Source of the DNA: Cyprinodon diabolis
Lineage: Eukaryota; Chordata; Actinopteri; Cyprinodontiformes; Cyprinodontidae
Assembly: GCA_030533445.1 (NCBI GenBank)
Contig: CM060072.1
Coordinates: forward strand, 22,305,767 to 22,369,766
Direction: 5' to 3'
DNA: 64,000 nucleotides
In this document: one piece after another, positions 11,991 through 32,171 of the stretch
Layout: each line of letters opens with the position of its first letter
Position numbering within the stretch: the first letter of the stretch is position 1
Made by a program: the position numbers and the translations under genes
The notes under the pieces: generated by a model
What the model was told of the DNA's origin: nothing
The model's database searches: none
Seen by the model: the letters and a program-made list of their open reading frames with translations, nothing else

Positions 11991-12540
11991 TCCTACTTGT
12001 TTACCTCTGCCTCATTTGTTGCTGTTTTTTCAGTACTTGTTTTATCATATAACATGAATTTTCTTCAGTTGGTTAGGGTTAGTTTTCCAGAATTCAATTA
12101 CCTACACATGTTCATTATTAAGATTTTTCTTAGTGGGGACAAAAGCTTTGTCCAAAATGCAGTTTCTCAAGAAAAAAGTATAATCACATACCATAGTAGG
12201 GCAATATAATCAGTATATTTTTAAAAAGAAAAAGGATGGTGAGCACATTCACTGGGATGGTTGTAGATTTTCTTGTTTTCTAGGAGATGAGGAAACCGGT
12301 GCACTTACGGTAATGTCCTATGCTGACAAGCTTTATGGAGATGCTGATTAATCTCGCAGCAGGACTTGTTAGCTGCCCACAATATCTAATGCACCAGTAA
12401 CTGATTTATTTACCATGGTATGAATGTGCTGGTTCTGGTTGTCCTGCAATCTGGACTGAAGACGTCCTTTTTTTAAATTGAAAATCTGTTAAGAAAAATA
12501 TGAGAGACCAATTAAACAATGCAGATATAAACAAACTGAG

Positions 12541-12595
12541 GTTCCACAATGTCCCTATTGTGGGTCAATAAAGGAATGTTCTATTCTTTGACAGT
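12541..12595 (+). repeat. SINE/LINE tail fragment
   Basis: CAATGTCCCTATTGTGGGTC followed by AATAAAGGAATGTTCTATTC resembles the common fish retroposon 3' end in which a short hairpin precedes AATAAAGG. Too short to assign to a family. Confidence 0.4.
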
Positions 12596-12599
12596 AGAG

Positions 12600-14370
12600 T
12601 CACGGACTGATCAATTATGGCAGACTGTTTTGACATTTATTAACTTCACTGAATATGTAATCCAGATGTCTCAAATACATTTATTCCTAGTCAAAATGAA
12701 AATTTCAGATATTTTTAATAGTATTCTTCCTATCTAAAATAGATATTTCAGATATAATATATATAATATAATTCTTACTAGTGCAAATAACACCAAATTT
12801 CCCATTCATGTGTATTTACTTCCAGATATCTAAAATATCATTCTTCCTATCTAAAAATTGATTCTGAAAAGGGTGGATTCTAATCTCAGATCTCCATAAT
12901 AGTTACTGTTGGTCATAATTACCATTTCAGATATCCAAATAGAATATAACATTACAGATATCCAGAAATCAAATTCTTGACATCTAAAATATATTTCTGC
13001 TAGTAGAATTTTCAATAAAGATATCACTTACTTATTTTATGACTATTAGAATTCCAGATATCTTAATTTTAATAATGCCTATCTAAAATTTAGTTTTAGA
13101 TACTTTCAAAAGAATAATGAGGCTGTGTTTTAACATAAAATAGACAGGCTGACTAGTCCCATTACTATTTTAGATAGCACTAAAACATTCTACAATTACA
13201 ATACTCCAGTCAGAATTGTTTTAGATATCACTTATTACATTTCCGTCTGTAGAAATTAAATTTCAAGTGATCAAAATTTATATTAGTAAGGACTACATTT
13301 CAGATATTTATAAATCTTAACTTATTTTAAGTGGCTGTTTTAATATATATTTGTCTGTATTTCGGATATCTTTAATAGTATTCCTGCAATCTAAAATGAA
13401 CATTTCAGATATCTGAAATGTAATTCTTAGTAGCACAAATGGTGTCATTTTTCCTCATTCATACGTATTGAGCCGTTACTTTCAGATATCTGAAATGATA
13501 TCTACAATGATAAATCTAAAATAAACATTCTGGATCTCTGAAAATGAATTTCAGATCTCCGTAATACAATTCTTACGGATCATGATTTTTATTTCAGATA
13601 TCAAAAATTATGAAAACATTGCAGATATCTAAAATATAACTTCTGAGATCTAAAATATAATTTTACTAGTACAAAATTCTTTAAAGATATTTACAACTAC
13701 ATTTGTACTAGGAACAATTTAGTTGTGGATATCCATAATTCCCATTCTTCCTATCTAAATTAGAAATGACTGCTTTTATGGCAGGCAGTTTTGATATTTA
13801 TTAGAAGCGATGTCCTCTCTATTGCTCCATTTGTTGATCTCTAAAATAAGATTCCTCCTGGTCAAAACCACATTCCTACTAGCCAGAAATGTACATATAG
13901 ATATCCTAAATTACATTTTTTGCTAGCAAAAATTTTATTTCAGGACGCCAAAAATATAATTGTACTAGTAAGAATAAACTTTCAAATACATAGAAATCTT
14001 AACACATTTTAAGTGGCCCTTCAAAATAACATTCTTCATATCTAAAATAAACATTTCAGATATCTGAAGTGTAATTCTTACTATTACAAATAACGTCATG
14101 ATTCCCATTTATGTGCATTCGGCTTTTAGTTCCAGATATCTAAAATAACATTCTTCCTATCTAAAAAGGAATTTTGATGAGGATGAATTCTGATTTCAGA
14201 TCTCAATAATAGAGTTACTGCTGGTGATAATTACTAATTTAGATATCAAAAATTAATAAAACATTACAGATATCCAGAAATCTTGACATCTAAAATATTT
14301 CTGCTGGTAGAAATTTCATTACACATCTCAACTACTTATTTCATGACTAGTTAAATTTTTTAATGAGTGC
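12600..14370. repeat. 1.8-kb array of degenerate palindromic AT-rich words
   Basis: Variants of CAGATATCTAAAATA, ATTCTTCCTATCTAAAA and TTCTTACTAGTA recur every 30-60 bp on both strands, with larger words such as TATGGCAGGCAGTTTTGATA repeated inside. CAGATATCTG and ACTAGT are themselves palindromes, so the array could fold on itself in many ways. The same words form the core of the inverted-end elements at 4574-5885 and 20621-21773. No ORF of meaning. Confidence 0.7.
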
Positions 14371-14588
14371 ATAAAATATAAGAGATGGAAACAAGATTTA
14401 AACATTTTTGTATTAAAAATATACTCTCTTAACACCGTTTTTAATTAATCTTTTATTTTCATTTGCTTAAAGCCACAATTACTGTAATCAAAGTACCAGA
14501 GAGTTTCAGCCATGTACTTTTCTTCACATGAGGGAACTGCAATACTTTAAATTGAAGATGAGGGCGCTACCAGCAGACTTCTGAAATA

Positions 14589-14660
14589 TCGCGAGAACCT
14601 CCTGAGGTCTCGCCCTTGCATTAAATCCTAAGAAACCCCGTTCGTTCTTCCTTTCTCAAC
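14589..14660 (+). promoter_or_regulatory. rpl23a promoter: TCGCGAGA element and pyrimidine-rich start
   Basis: TCGCGAGA (14589-14596) is the known palindromic housekeeping-promoter element found at many TATA-less genes. About 50 bp further, the CTTCCTTTCTC stretch just before the start codon is the type of pyrimidine tract from which ribosomal-protein 5' TOP mRNAs begin. The exact start site cannot be read from the sequence. Confidence 0.6.
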
Positions 14661-16735
<2,075 letters not shown>

Positions 16736-16758
16736 ACTGGCTGAAGAGTGTGTGGAAT

Positions 16759-16764
16759 AATAAA
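16759..16764 (+). terminator. rpl23a polyadenylation signal
   Basis: AATAAA 24 bp after the stop codon, followed by a T/G-rich stretch (about 16780-16800). Ribosomal protein genes usually have 3' UTRs this short. Confidence 0.8.
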
Positions 16765-17853
16765 TATTTGTAAAAATCGATGCCGTCTCATTGTGTGCTT
16801 TGAGAAAGTTTGCTAAACCTTGTTATATTTCACATCTCTTTACCATTGACTGATTTAAAGCTTGGGTTTTATGGAAAGAAAGCCTTGAAAGTACCACATT
16901 TTAAGAGTGTTTTTCTATACAGTCCTTATGAGATCACTGCTTTTTTTGTTTGTTTTTTTTAGTTGGGCAAGTGAACCACAATTCTTGGATTTTTTTTTTT
17001 TTTGTTGTACTGGATGCAAATTGAGAAACTTGCATCAGGAATTAACTAATCAGTGTTTTCTTCAATGATGACGAAATTGTTTCGTTATTTTTTTTTTTCA
17101 TGGCTATAATGAAAACTGACGAGCTAAACTTGGATCTTTGATAAAAACATGAGGACTTATGGGTGGGAGTTAATGTCGAGACCAAATAGTGTTAGTGGTT
17201 GGTCTGTCGGACTTTAAAAAAATTATCATTTTGCGGTAATCTAAGCGGTATCCGCTGTGCTGCTGCATCCTGTTTTTCATGCCACCCACCTGGTGTACAA
17301 CACTGCACTTTTTGCTTGACCACAGGTGGGTCGTGGTAGAAGCTGGAATAGTCCAATACTGCGCTTAACTCTGACAAACTGATGTTCCAGCTGTGCTTGT
17401 GGCTCTTCCTGCCCTTGCTACTTTATACATGGATAAGTGTAAAAAATCCTTTCTCTATGAAGATTTAATTTCTTCCAGCTCACAAGAGGTGATGCTGAAT
17501 ATTCTTTACTTTCTACCAAAAGCAATCCCTAAATTATATCCAAAGTAAATATTGCGTTCGGTTTATTAAGGTACATAGATCTTTGAATGTCAGAATCAGA
17601 AATACTCTAATAATCCCAGAGGGAAATTACTTTTGTTACACGATCCAGTTAGTTTTATATATATACAAATATCCATCTACACAGTATAATGATAAAAATA
17701 AGAATAAAAAGAGAAGATATATACACATATAGCTCTTCTGTATATATATGTGTGTCTGTATATAAATATATACATGCATATGTAAAAACTAAATCCAAGT
17801 AAATATCCAAGTGAATATTTTTCTCATTGTTCTTGTTTCTATTTGAATATTTG
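16765..17853. other. Intergenic DNA after rpl23a
   Basis: No gene recognised. A TCTAATAATCCCAGAGGGAA word near 17607 resembles the 3' flank of common fish retroposons, and a TATATG-rich stretch spans about 17655-17780. Confidence 0.4.
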
Positions 17854-18035
17854 AGGAGTTGGCCTAATGGTCACAGCAGTGAGCTTGTGCTCTGAGAAGG
17901 TTGCAGGTTCCCAGTTGGATCCCCACAGCTGGGTCTCTTAGCAATACTCTTAACCCCATACTGCTCCCCAAAGGGGATAGGTTAAATGCAGACTTAATTT
18001 CTCCATTGAGATCAATACATTTCTTTCTATGCTTT
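17854..18035 (+). mobile_element. tRNA-derived SINE
   Basis: GAGTTGGCCTAATGGTCA resembles a tRNA A box, and GGTTGCAGGTTCCCAGTTGG, 30 bp further, a decayed B box, so an RNA polymerase III promoter is implied. The tail CTCCCCAAAGGGGATAGG then GTTAAATGCAG and TTTCTCCATTGAGATCAATA is a worn form of the common fish SINE 3' end. Not a tRNA gene: no acceptor stem can be formed. Confidence 0.65.
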
Positions 18036-18568
18036 TCTATTTCAACAGTTTGTCATATTGACATGTAGGTCCAGATTGCCAGAGACTTATAAGGCAGTTA
18101 TGTAGCTTGTCTATGTATTTTTTAATAGACTCCTTTGAGTTTAAATCCTCTTAGACCCCTGGGCAGCAGTGAACAAGGGGCAAATTCTTAGAAATAAAGC
18201 TAAAAGTAGAAAATATATTTTCTGTACTGCATATATTGTAATGCAATGTAATGTATAATTAATAGTAGATCAGGAAGGTTTTATTTTGGATGTGTGTCTA
18301 AAACTATTCCATTGTCCATTTTGTTAGGTTGCCTGCTATTACCAATATGTGTTGAGCTAGACCTGCTACTTTCCTTAAAATTGGGGGAGACTTAGGCCAT
18401 TACTTCGTAAAGCTTATTTGAATTCTATAAATCAAAGTTTTCTGCCCAACAGCAATGATGAACTGTAATGGCAGCATTCTTTACACAGCAATTGCTGTAA
18501 TTATGGTAAATAATTGGTTGTTTTTCGAAACTTAAAACTGACCAAAACTAGACTATAACCTTTGAGTA

Positions 18569-18987
18569 GTGATGGGTTCATGAGGAGCCTCATTTTACCA
18601 CATTGGCAAACTACTGATGTGTCACTGAATACTGACGCCTGCTGGATACTTAATATCACTACAGGCAGCCTCTAACAGACTGACGCTGGTTGAATGAACT
18701 GAGAGGAACAGGATGACACAACAAAATTAAAATAGATGAGATCAAAATGGTTCCGCATCACTGAAACCTTTCTTTTGCATTGAGTCTGCTCCATATTTCT
18801 TAATTAATTTGATGATAAACCGCAAGAGATCAGAGATTTCTTTTGCGCACATGCGACGCGTTGACAGATATGAACACAGCTTTAGTGCGTCAGTCAGTTC
18901 CAAACTCCTATTGGTCACGTGACTTCATTGGAACCATGAGCTCACCGACACATGCGCGACGCGTTGGTGTTGCTGGACCCATCACTT
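18569..18987. mobile_element. MITE with AGTGATGGGT ends
   Basis: The left end TAGTGATGGGTTC and right end GGACCCATCACTTA are inverted. The interior has TGCGACGCG words twice and no ORF. The ends look hAT-like, but I could not find an 8-bp target duplication. Confidence 0.5.
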
Positions 18988-20358
18988 ATTTCTAAATCAT
19001 AGTCGACTAAGACCATCACATATGAGTAAAATGTGTCTAAGACTAAGATGTTTTGTCCCGAAGACTAAAAATAACACAATCTTAAGATGCCTGTCAAAAA
19101 TGACACTGTTACTAATCTAACTTTGGTCAGATAGATCTGAGATCCTGAATGAGGACATAAGGTCCAGCATATTTTAGATTTTGCTCTATTTCCACGCAAC
19201 TGATTGACTAAGTGATTAACAGACCTCCTCTGCCCTTGAGGAGGAAATGCAATCATGTGGGCTGAACAAGGCACCTCTTGATTAAAGGCCTCAGATGAAG
19301 ATCAGATAGCCATTCCTTATTAGTCACTAATCGCAGCGTCATTGAAGTGCTTAAAAAAACGTATTGATGAAAACATCAATTTGTTGATGCAACTGGTATC
19401 TAAGCGTTAGTACCAGCATTACAAAAGCCATAAATGTATCCTCCCGTGTCTTAAGTCATTCTAAGGTTGGTATTCTGCAATTTTCCCTGCTTAAAGAGTC
19501 TTGTAGATATAATGGAGTTAGCAATGTTGGCTGACTAAAAATTAAAATGTATTTCCTTCTGAGACTTAATTGGAAAGCACATAAACTGTTCCGTGGCATG
19601 TAAGTGCAGCTTGTGCTAAAATGGTATGAAATTAGATTTGCTCAAGACCAATTTACCTACACAGATTAAGGAAAACTTTCTGAATCTGTTTCCTGATGGA
19701 AATGGGTCATTGTGGACTTTCTGGATGTGTCAATTTGAATGAGTAAATATCGGACCCTTTTCTGGACTGCATAAATTTGACAGATGCTCCTGTGTTCTCT
19801 TCAACATGTGCCATAAAAAAAGCCTTACAAGTCTATGATTAATGGCTTTTTTGCAACAGAACAGACATGGCTTACTGCGAAAGAGATGAAGACGAGCTAT
19901 GCTGCATGTCAGATTTGATCCTGCTTTTGATTAAGGTTTGCTGATACAGAGCAACATCCAAAACATGCAGACCATAAGCAGTTGACTGACTTGACGGTTT
20001 AAATTCTTTAAGGTACATTTTAAGAGCCTAAAAATAACAGAATACCAAACTTTCAAATCGGGACAAAAAAAAAAAAAGACATGTTACACAACTGAGGCAT
20101 TATTTTAATATCAGCAATTCATTAACACCCATTAACACTTCTGAAAACGAAATAGATTTTCATCATTTCGTTAGAATTCCTGACTGATTAGATATTGCAC
20201 AATAAACAGCAAAAACAATTACTTTCAGGGTAAACTGATGACTAATCCTGAACTTAGAATACTCAACCTTCTGAGTTTAAAAATTCACAAAGCATTTCCT
20301 CTAACAATAAAAACCCTATTTGTTAAAAATTTTTAGCACTACCCTCTACTGCCTCATG
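18988..20358. other. Intergenic DNA between rpl23a and birc2
   Basis: No gene or element recognised. The part nearest 20358 must include the 3' UTR of birc2 on the - strand; TTTAAT at about 20103 (ATTAAA on the - strand) is a weak polyadenylation candidate. Confidence 0.35.
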
Positions 20359-26810
<6,452 letters not shown>

Positions 26811-26850
26811 TGTCGGAATTTTTTTTTAAGTAGGAAACAAAGAGATGTCC
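26811..26850 (-). other. birc2 5' UTR piece in the first coding exon
   Basis: On the - strand the pyrimidine tract CCCCTCTCCCTCTCAG ends at 26851 and is a strong splice acceptor. The start ATG follows 40 bp later. Leader exons must therefore lie upstream. Confidence 0.65.
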
Positions 26851-27768
26851 CTGAGAGGGAGAGGGGTTTGAAAAAACCCAAGGTCTTTCACTCATTCAAA
26901 CAAGCACACACTCCAAAGTCATACACACACAAAACTGAAAATACCAATAAATCTAAATGAATCGAAAAGGATGAGATGATGAGAGTGAAAAGGAAAGATA
27001 GACTAGGATGAAAATCATGGGCTCTTCTTCAGCATATCCTCGGACCCTCGCTTATCTACTCCTGTGCTTAATGGGACAAACATGGCAGACTACCAAAACT
27101 AGCATAAATAAAAAACGTGTCTAACAAATTCCCCCAAACACATTGCACTAAGCAGGATGAATCAGACCAACCCTATTTTCTGCCACTATGAGACTGATCC
27201 TAGGTCAGATCAACCAGGATCAGTAAAAACCTCACTGTTTTCAACCAGTGCTACAGACATAACCAACCCTGGTAAAATATGTGTTACTTTGAGGCTTAAC
27301 ATAATAATAAAAAAAAAAAAAACACGCATACACACACAGACCTGGGAATATCTGCTCTCAAACCCCTCCCCCCCTCTGAGACATCCCTTTTCTGGGTGTC
27401 TAGGCTTCCATAATTGAACGCTGAAAATCTAATTAAAATATATTTTAATCTTTTAAGAAAAGGAAGTCCCTCTTCAGTTGTTTTTTTGAATCTGCAGAAA
27501 AACATAAAAGACGAACAGTTATCAATACAATATAATATTTTTTTAAAAATCCAATTACATCAAGTCATCATATGTATTGGATGCTGATGCAACTTTGGAA
27601 CAAAATAGCACCTTTTTTAAACTACCAGTGTTGCTAAATTGACATGGACTGCTTGTTTATAGAACTGTCAGTCAGCACTGTCAGTCATCTGATTCACAAA
27701 CTATTTTAGCTATTTGAAAATATTTCTTATCATCCTTCTTGAGCTGCAGGTCATGGAGCATGCCGTTT
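26851..27768. other. birc2 leader intron, 3' part
   Basis: AT-rich DNA with no ORF or element I can name; poly-A and CA-rich stretches near 27305-27340. Confidence 0.4.
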
Positions 27769-28106
27769 TGTCAGATGAACATACCCCGCCAGACCAGTAT
27801 ACCCATAGTCAAAATTTGCATTTATCCCTTTAGTTTTGTACAGAAAATAGACTTTAAACTACCTCAACGGTTTTATATCCCTTTAGTCAGGTACAAAAAA
27901 ATAAAACAAAAACAATTTAAGGTAAGATCGCCATACGCTTCAAAAACACTAAAAAGTAAGTAATTATTGTTTTTTTTGTACATGACTAAAGGGATACACG
28001 CCCTTGACGTAATTTAAAGTTTATTTTTCATACAAAACTAAAGGGATAAAATAAGGGAATAAACTAAAGGGATAAATGGGTATTGACCGGGTATCCTCAT
28101 CTGACA
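27769..28106. mobile_element. Foldback element in birc2 leader intron
   Basis: The outer ends TGTCAGATGAACATACCC and GGGTATCCTCATCTGACA are inverted. Inside, TATCCCTTTAGT on the left faces ACTAAAGGGATA on the right, each word appearing two or three times. The whole 338 bp could fold into a long imperfect hairpin. No ORF and no clear target duplication. Confidence 0.65.
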
Positions 28107-29690
28107 GAACATAGTATCAATCCATCCATCTGGAAGGATTTTTAAATGTGTGATTGACATTACACTCATTAATCATTTAACCAAAAGATCCTGACATGTT
28201 TGTACTTGAAAGTTAAAACTTACAGGGAAGTTAGTGATCTTGAAAGCAAAGACTTACATGTTGTTACTTTTCTATAAAGATATAAAAAAGAAAATCAACT
28301 AGTTTAATTATTTCTAGTAAAAATATGTTTTACAAGCACATGATTATCAACAGATGCAAAAAGATCATATTGGTTTACACAGTGAAAATTCTACACAGGC
28401 TTAATTACAAGCTTATGTTGCTCATATATATTTTCCTGAGCAGTGCGGCTGGACTCGTTGGGAATCAATATTATCATCAGGCTATCAATTATATTGAGCT
28501 GTATGACTGGATCAACATAACTTGGGTGAACTTTTACCTAGAAAGGAATTTTAAAGCCAAGCCTCCAATCAAACAATATTATTAGGGTGTTGTAAATTTT
28601 TACACAGCATATATTTCATTAATGGGTTTTTACCTCCAGGTTAAGTTTTTAGTCGAGTTTGTGTCTCAGTCTCCTTATAAAATAATATTTAAAAATCAAT
28701 TAACTTTTTTTGTTTTTTCAGTCGGCCTAATCCTCTTCCGCATGTTTGGACCTTTCTGAACATTTGCAGCAAAAGGACTGATGCAAGTCACACTTAATAT
28801 TATAAGCATTCTGATGGTATTTTTGCAGAAGGATTTTTTTAATCAAAAAACCTAATTAACGTGCACAAATAATGAATAGTTGTATTAACTATACATGTAA
28901 ACAGTTTTTTATGGGGCCCCCAGGAACTTATATGTTTTTTTTATTTAACAAAAAAAAAAAAAAATTTACATTTTCAAGTAGGAATTCCCACATTTCTTTC
29001 TTACATAAAAAAGAAGACAACATATATTATAAACTTACATATTGCAAGGCAACATGGATAAATTAATAAATAAACAGGCAGTATTATTACAACCAATGGA
29101 AATGTACAAAACCTAAGAAGGGGCCCCGTGTACTTTGGGGCCCTAGGACACTGCCTAGTACACCCTAATGGTAAAATATACGAATAACAAAAGGGGTGTC
29201 CCTGTTTATGAACGATCTTTTTTTTTTTTTTTTGAAGCATCACACACCTCATGTTTCATACTGTTAATATGCTAAACGTTTAATTAAGGTCCAAAAATAA
29301 GGACATAAGCTAAGACAACCTCCTTCACAGTATCCTGATTCCTGAAAGGCATTTAGTTCTAGCTAATACTAGCTTCGCTGTGTTGCTAAATATTTTCAAG
29401 GGGCTGTTGCATTTAATTTTAACATAGTGATAAACATCAAGTAAATTTCATAACCGAGTCAAAACTAGACTGAAAGTACTAACGCATGATATATTTTATC
29501 AAACGATCCCTAGATGCTCAACGATTGTTAGCTAGCTAAAGCCCAGCTCCGCTGCTATTCAAAACAGATATTTTAGGCAATATTATTGAATTTCAGTAAA
29601 GAAATTAACTCAAACTATTGACAAAAAAGGAAACACTGTGAAATACCCGACCAGAAGGTAAACCACACAGATACTGTTCTTTCCAAGTTT
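28107..29690. other. birc2 leader intron, 5' part
   Basis: No gene recognised. GGGGCCC-rich words at 28913-28922 and 29121-29145 face each other across an AT-rich core and may be the remains of an element. Confidence 0.35.
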
Positions 29691-29704
29691 ATAGAGCTCA
29701 CCGA

Positions 29705-29775
29705 GAGCGACGTCAATCGGAAAGTCCCCAAGTTTCCTGCTTATGAGGTCACTTCCGTGTTCTTTTGAAAGAAAA
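29705..29775 (-). promoter_or_regulatory. Candidate birc2 promoter / leader exon with NF-kB and ETS sites
   Basis: On the - strand the order is ACGGAAGTGA (ETS-type, about 29756-29748), GGGGACTTTCC (29729-29719, a perfect NF-kB site), TTGACGTCG (CRE-like) and then CTCG|GTGAGC, a good splice donor ending an exon at about 29703. cIAP genes are known NF-kB targets that feed back on the pathway, so a kB site in the leader region fits. Which start site is used cannot be decided here. Confidence 0.5.
29719..29729 (-). promoter_or_regulatory. NF-kB binding site (GGGGACTTTCC)
   Basis: Exact match to the classical kB consensus GGGRNNYYCC, about 2.9 kb upstream of the birc2 start codon on the coding strand and next to other promoter-type motifs. 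Confidence 0.6.
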
Positions 29776-30083
29776 CTAAACGAAAACATATTTTTAAATG
29801 AATGAATGGCCATCAGCAATCCCCCTTAGTTCACACGGATTAAAAGATAAACCTCGATAAATTTCAAGGACTTCTAATTAGTGTCAGACGCCAACATTTG
29901 GTGGAAATATTTAAAAATAATTTCTATAAAAACGATTTTAGTTAACTTACAAGAGATAAAATAAATGAGTGAATAAAATAAAATGACTATTAATGGAGCA
30001 TTATGATAAATTGACCTTAAAAGACATTGAACACCGCGAATAAGTCAAATAACAATAATGAGTCAACACAAATTTAAAACGAA

Positions 30084-30087
<4 letters not shown>

Positions 30088-30155
<68 letters not shown>
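30088..30155. repeat. (TA)n microsatellite
   Basis: About 66 bp of uninterrupted TA. Confidence 0.95.
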
Positions 30156-30159
<4 letters not shown>

Positions 30160-30323
30160 AATTCAACTCAGCTATTTAGTCTAATTTGATTAAATTTTAT
30201 ATTTATTTTAAAAATCCCAAAGAGAAACTAGACGAATTACCTTTTTAAATGGTTGAAGTAGGCAGTCCACAGTTAACAATCACAAAATAACATATTTAAC
30301 AAAAAAAAGACAAGGGTACTTAC

Positions 30324-30483
30324 ATGTGTGAGCTGCTGACGGCAGTTTGTTAGTAATATGTGCTTAGGGGAGGTGAAGCTTGCCTAGTAGGGGAATATGG
30401 AAAGCCATTTGGTCCAATTACTCATGGGGGAGGAGGCGTTTCCGCGAAGCGCGTGTCGAGGCTCGCTGCCGCCATACCACGTG
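30324..30483 (-). promoter_or_regulatory. Candidate upstream birc2 promoter and noncoding first exon
   Basis: A locally GC-rich stretch on the - strand has GGTCACGTGG (USF/TFE-type E-box, CACGTG at 30478-30483), then TATGGCGGCAGCG (YY1-like) and, 150 bp on, CACACAT|GTAAGTACC, a near-perfect splice donor (exon end 30324). The acceptor at 26851 would suit it. The LINE insertion at 30510 lies just outside. Confidence 0.5.
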
Positions 30484-30968
30484 ACCAAAAGTCGACAGGC
30501 ATTTAATCAGTCAAGATGTGGGAGCTTTGGGAAAGAGTATTATTAAAGAATAATTGATGGAAAAAAAGGTGGGATAAAGAAAAAATAGGAAGATTGTTTT
30601 ATAAAATTAAGAAAATAGTAGGAAAAAGGAAGACGAAATAGGAGGAGAGAATGATGACAAGGTTAAGATTTGGGCATACAGGACTTAATTATACAGTTTT
30701 CAAAATTCGAAAGCATACTACTGGCATATGTGATTACTGTGTAAAATATGAAACAATAGAACATGTTATACTGGAAAGTCATATTAAAGCGAGAGAAGAT
30801 ACATGAGGAGAGAGTTTAAATGTATTAAGGAAGAAATTCATATTTTGAGGAAGAATTTGGGGTGTAAACATATACAAATAATTATTAGATTTTTAAAGAA
30901 AACTAAATTATTTCATAGAATTTGAACATAGAGAGGGTGAATGTGTGTCTGATAGGGTAGAATACAAA

Positions 30969-31207
30969 GGGCCAGATTTATCAAGATCCAATTTTGCGTG
31001 CAGTAATTTGCGCTCTTAAACTGGAATTTTGCGCGAGGGGCTGAACCATGGTTTGCGGGTGATTTAACAAGAGTGATTGCGTAACTGGTGGCAGGTGCAA
31101 AACTGTTGGAGACGCCCTATTTAAATGATGGTTTTGCGCGTTTTGTGGTTTGCGGCAAAGTAGTTTGTAGTTTGTACAAACTAGTGCATTAAGTAATTTA
31201 AATTTAA

Positions 31208-31240
<33 letters not shown>

Positions 31241-32171
31241 AAAAAAACTTTGGCAATCTTTATTCCCTAAGGTGGTATGTGGCTGAATTTCTACTTCACT
31301 GCAGTAAAAAAAACAAAAAAAAACTGGTGTTTTGTATTGGCCTGGAGAAAAATGCACATACCAAATGGCTCACAAGAAGTGACTGTGGATGAGATTACTG
31401 CGGGTACGCATCCCCGCAGCATTGGCATGTTGCTCCACAGGTGCAGGGGGAGGTCGGGGTTCTCCGGTAGGGCATCAGGGCGACATGGCATTTAGAACGT
31501 CGGACAGCACTTCTGAAAAACGAGATTGGGAGATCCCAGCTCTTGCTGCAACCGTACGCTGGAATGACCCAGATGCAAAAAAGTGCAATGTTTCAAGGAG
31601 TTTTGTGATATCTGGTATTGCGTGGGTCCGCCTTGTGGCTGGCTCCAAATCCATTCGGAGTTCCCCCAACAGCTCCAAAATGGCAATGCTGGATAAACGA
31701 TTTGTTTTAATGATCGTTTCCTCGTTCATTCCAAAAATATTCACACGGAGTGAAAAAATGCGTTCTCTGCATCTCCTTGCTTCATTTCGATGTCTTCTTC
31801 TTGCGACAATAACCGCTGCCATGTGTGCGCAATTACGCATACAGACCATTTGCACCTTCTTTTGAAACATGTTAAATATAGAGTCAGATACCGTTAGCAA
31901 AATTGCTTTCAGGTTCGATAAATCACTTTGCGAGTGCTAAATTAATATATTTACATGTTCTCCTCCCACAAGACGCACTTTTGTGTGTAAACGCCCCATA
32001 TTGCATATTCATTGCAGAAAAAGTACTAAATGGATAAGAGGCGCTATTTAGCACGTTTTAAAGACCAAATCCTTTTAGCGCGCTGTTGATAGATCAGTTT
32101 GTACATTTTTTAGCATGCGCAGTGAAATAGCTCATGTTTTTATACACGCAAACCTTTGATAGATCCGGCCC
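30969..32171 (-). mobile_element. PIF/Harbinger-type element nested in the LINE
   Basis: Inverted ends GGGCCAGATTTATCAA (left) and TTGATAGATCCGGCCC (right), flanked by AAA on both sides (30966-30968, 32172-32174), a 3-bp duplication as expected for Harbinger. TTTGCGTG and GCGCG words recur near both ends. It carries only the first part of a transposase. Confidence 0.8.
31475..31900 (-). pseudogene. Partial Harbinger transposase
   Basis: An open frame of about 140 codons contains AILELLGELRMDLEPATRRT, HAIPDITKLLETLHFFASGS and FQRTVAARAGISQSRFSEVL. This is the N-terminal helical region of HARBI1-type nucleases (LL..L...L...T.R..AI....LL..L.F...GSFQ......GISQ..FS). The DDE catalytic part that should follow is absent, so the product could not transpose DNA. 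An internal deletion is the likely cause. Confidence 0.75.

Noticed and set aside
12600..14370. A CRISPR-like array of short repeats
   Set aside because: Repeats are degenerate, palindromic and unevenly spaced, and the genome is a fish.
17854..17940. A possible tRNA gene from A-box and B-box-like words
   Set aside because: No acceptor or anticodon stem can be formed; SINE head explains it.
28325..28585. An 86-codon frame in the birc2 leader intron
   Set aside because: AT-rich composition, no known motif, no conserved start context.
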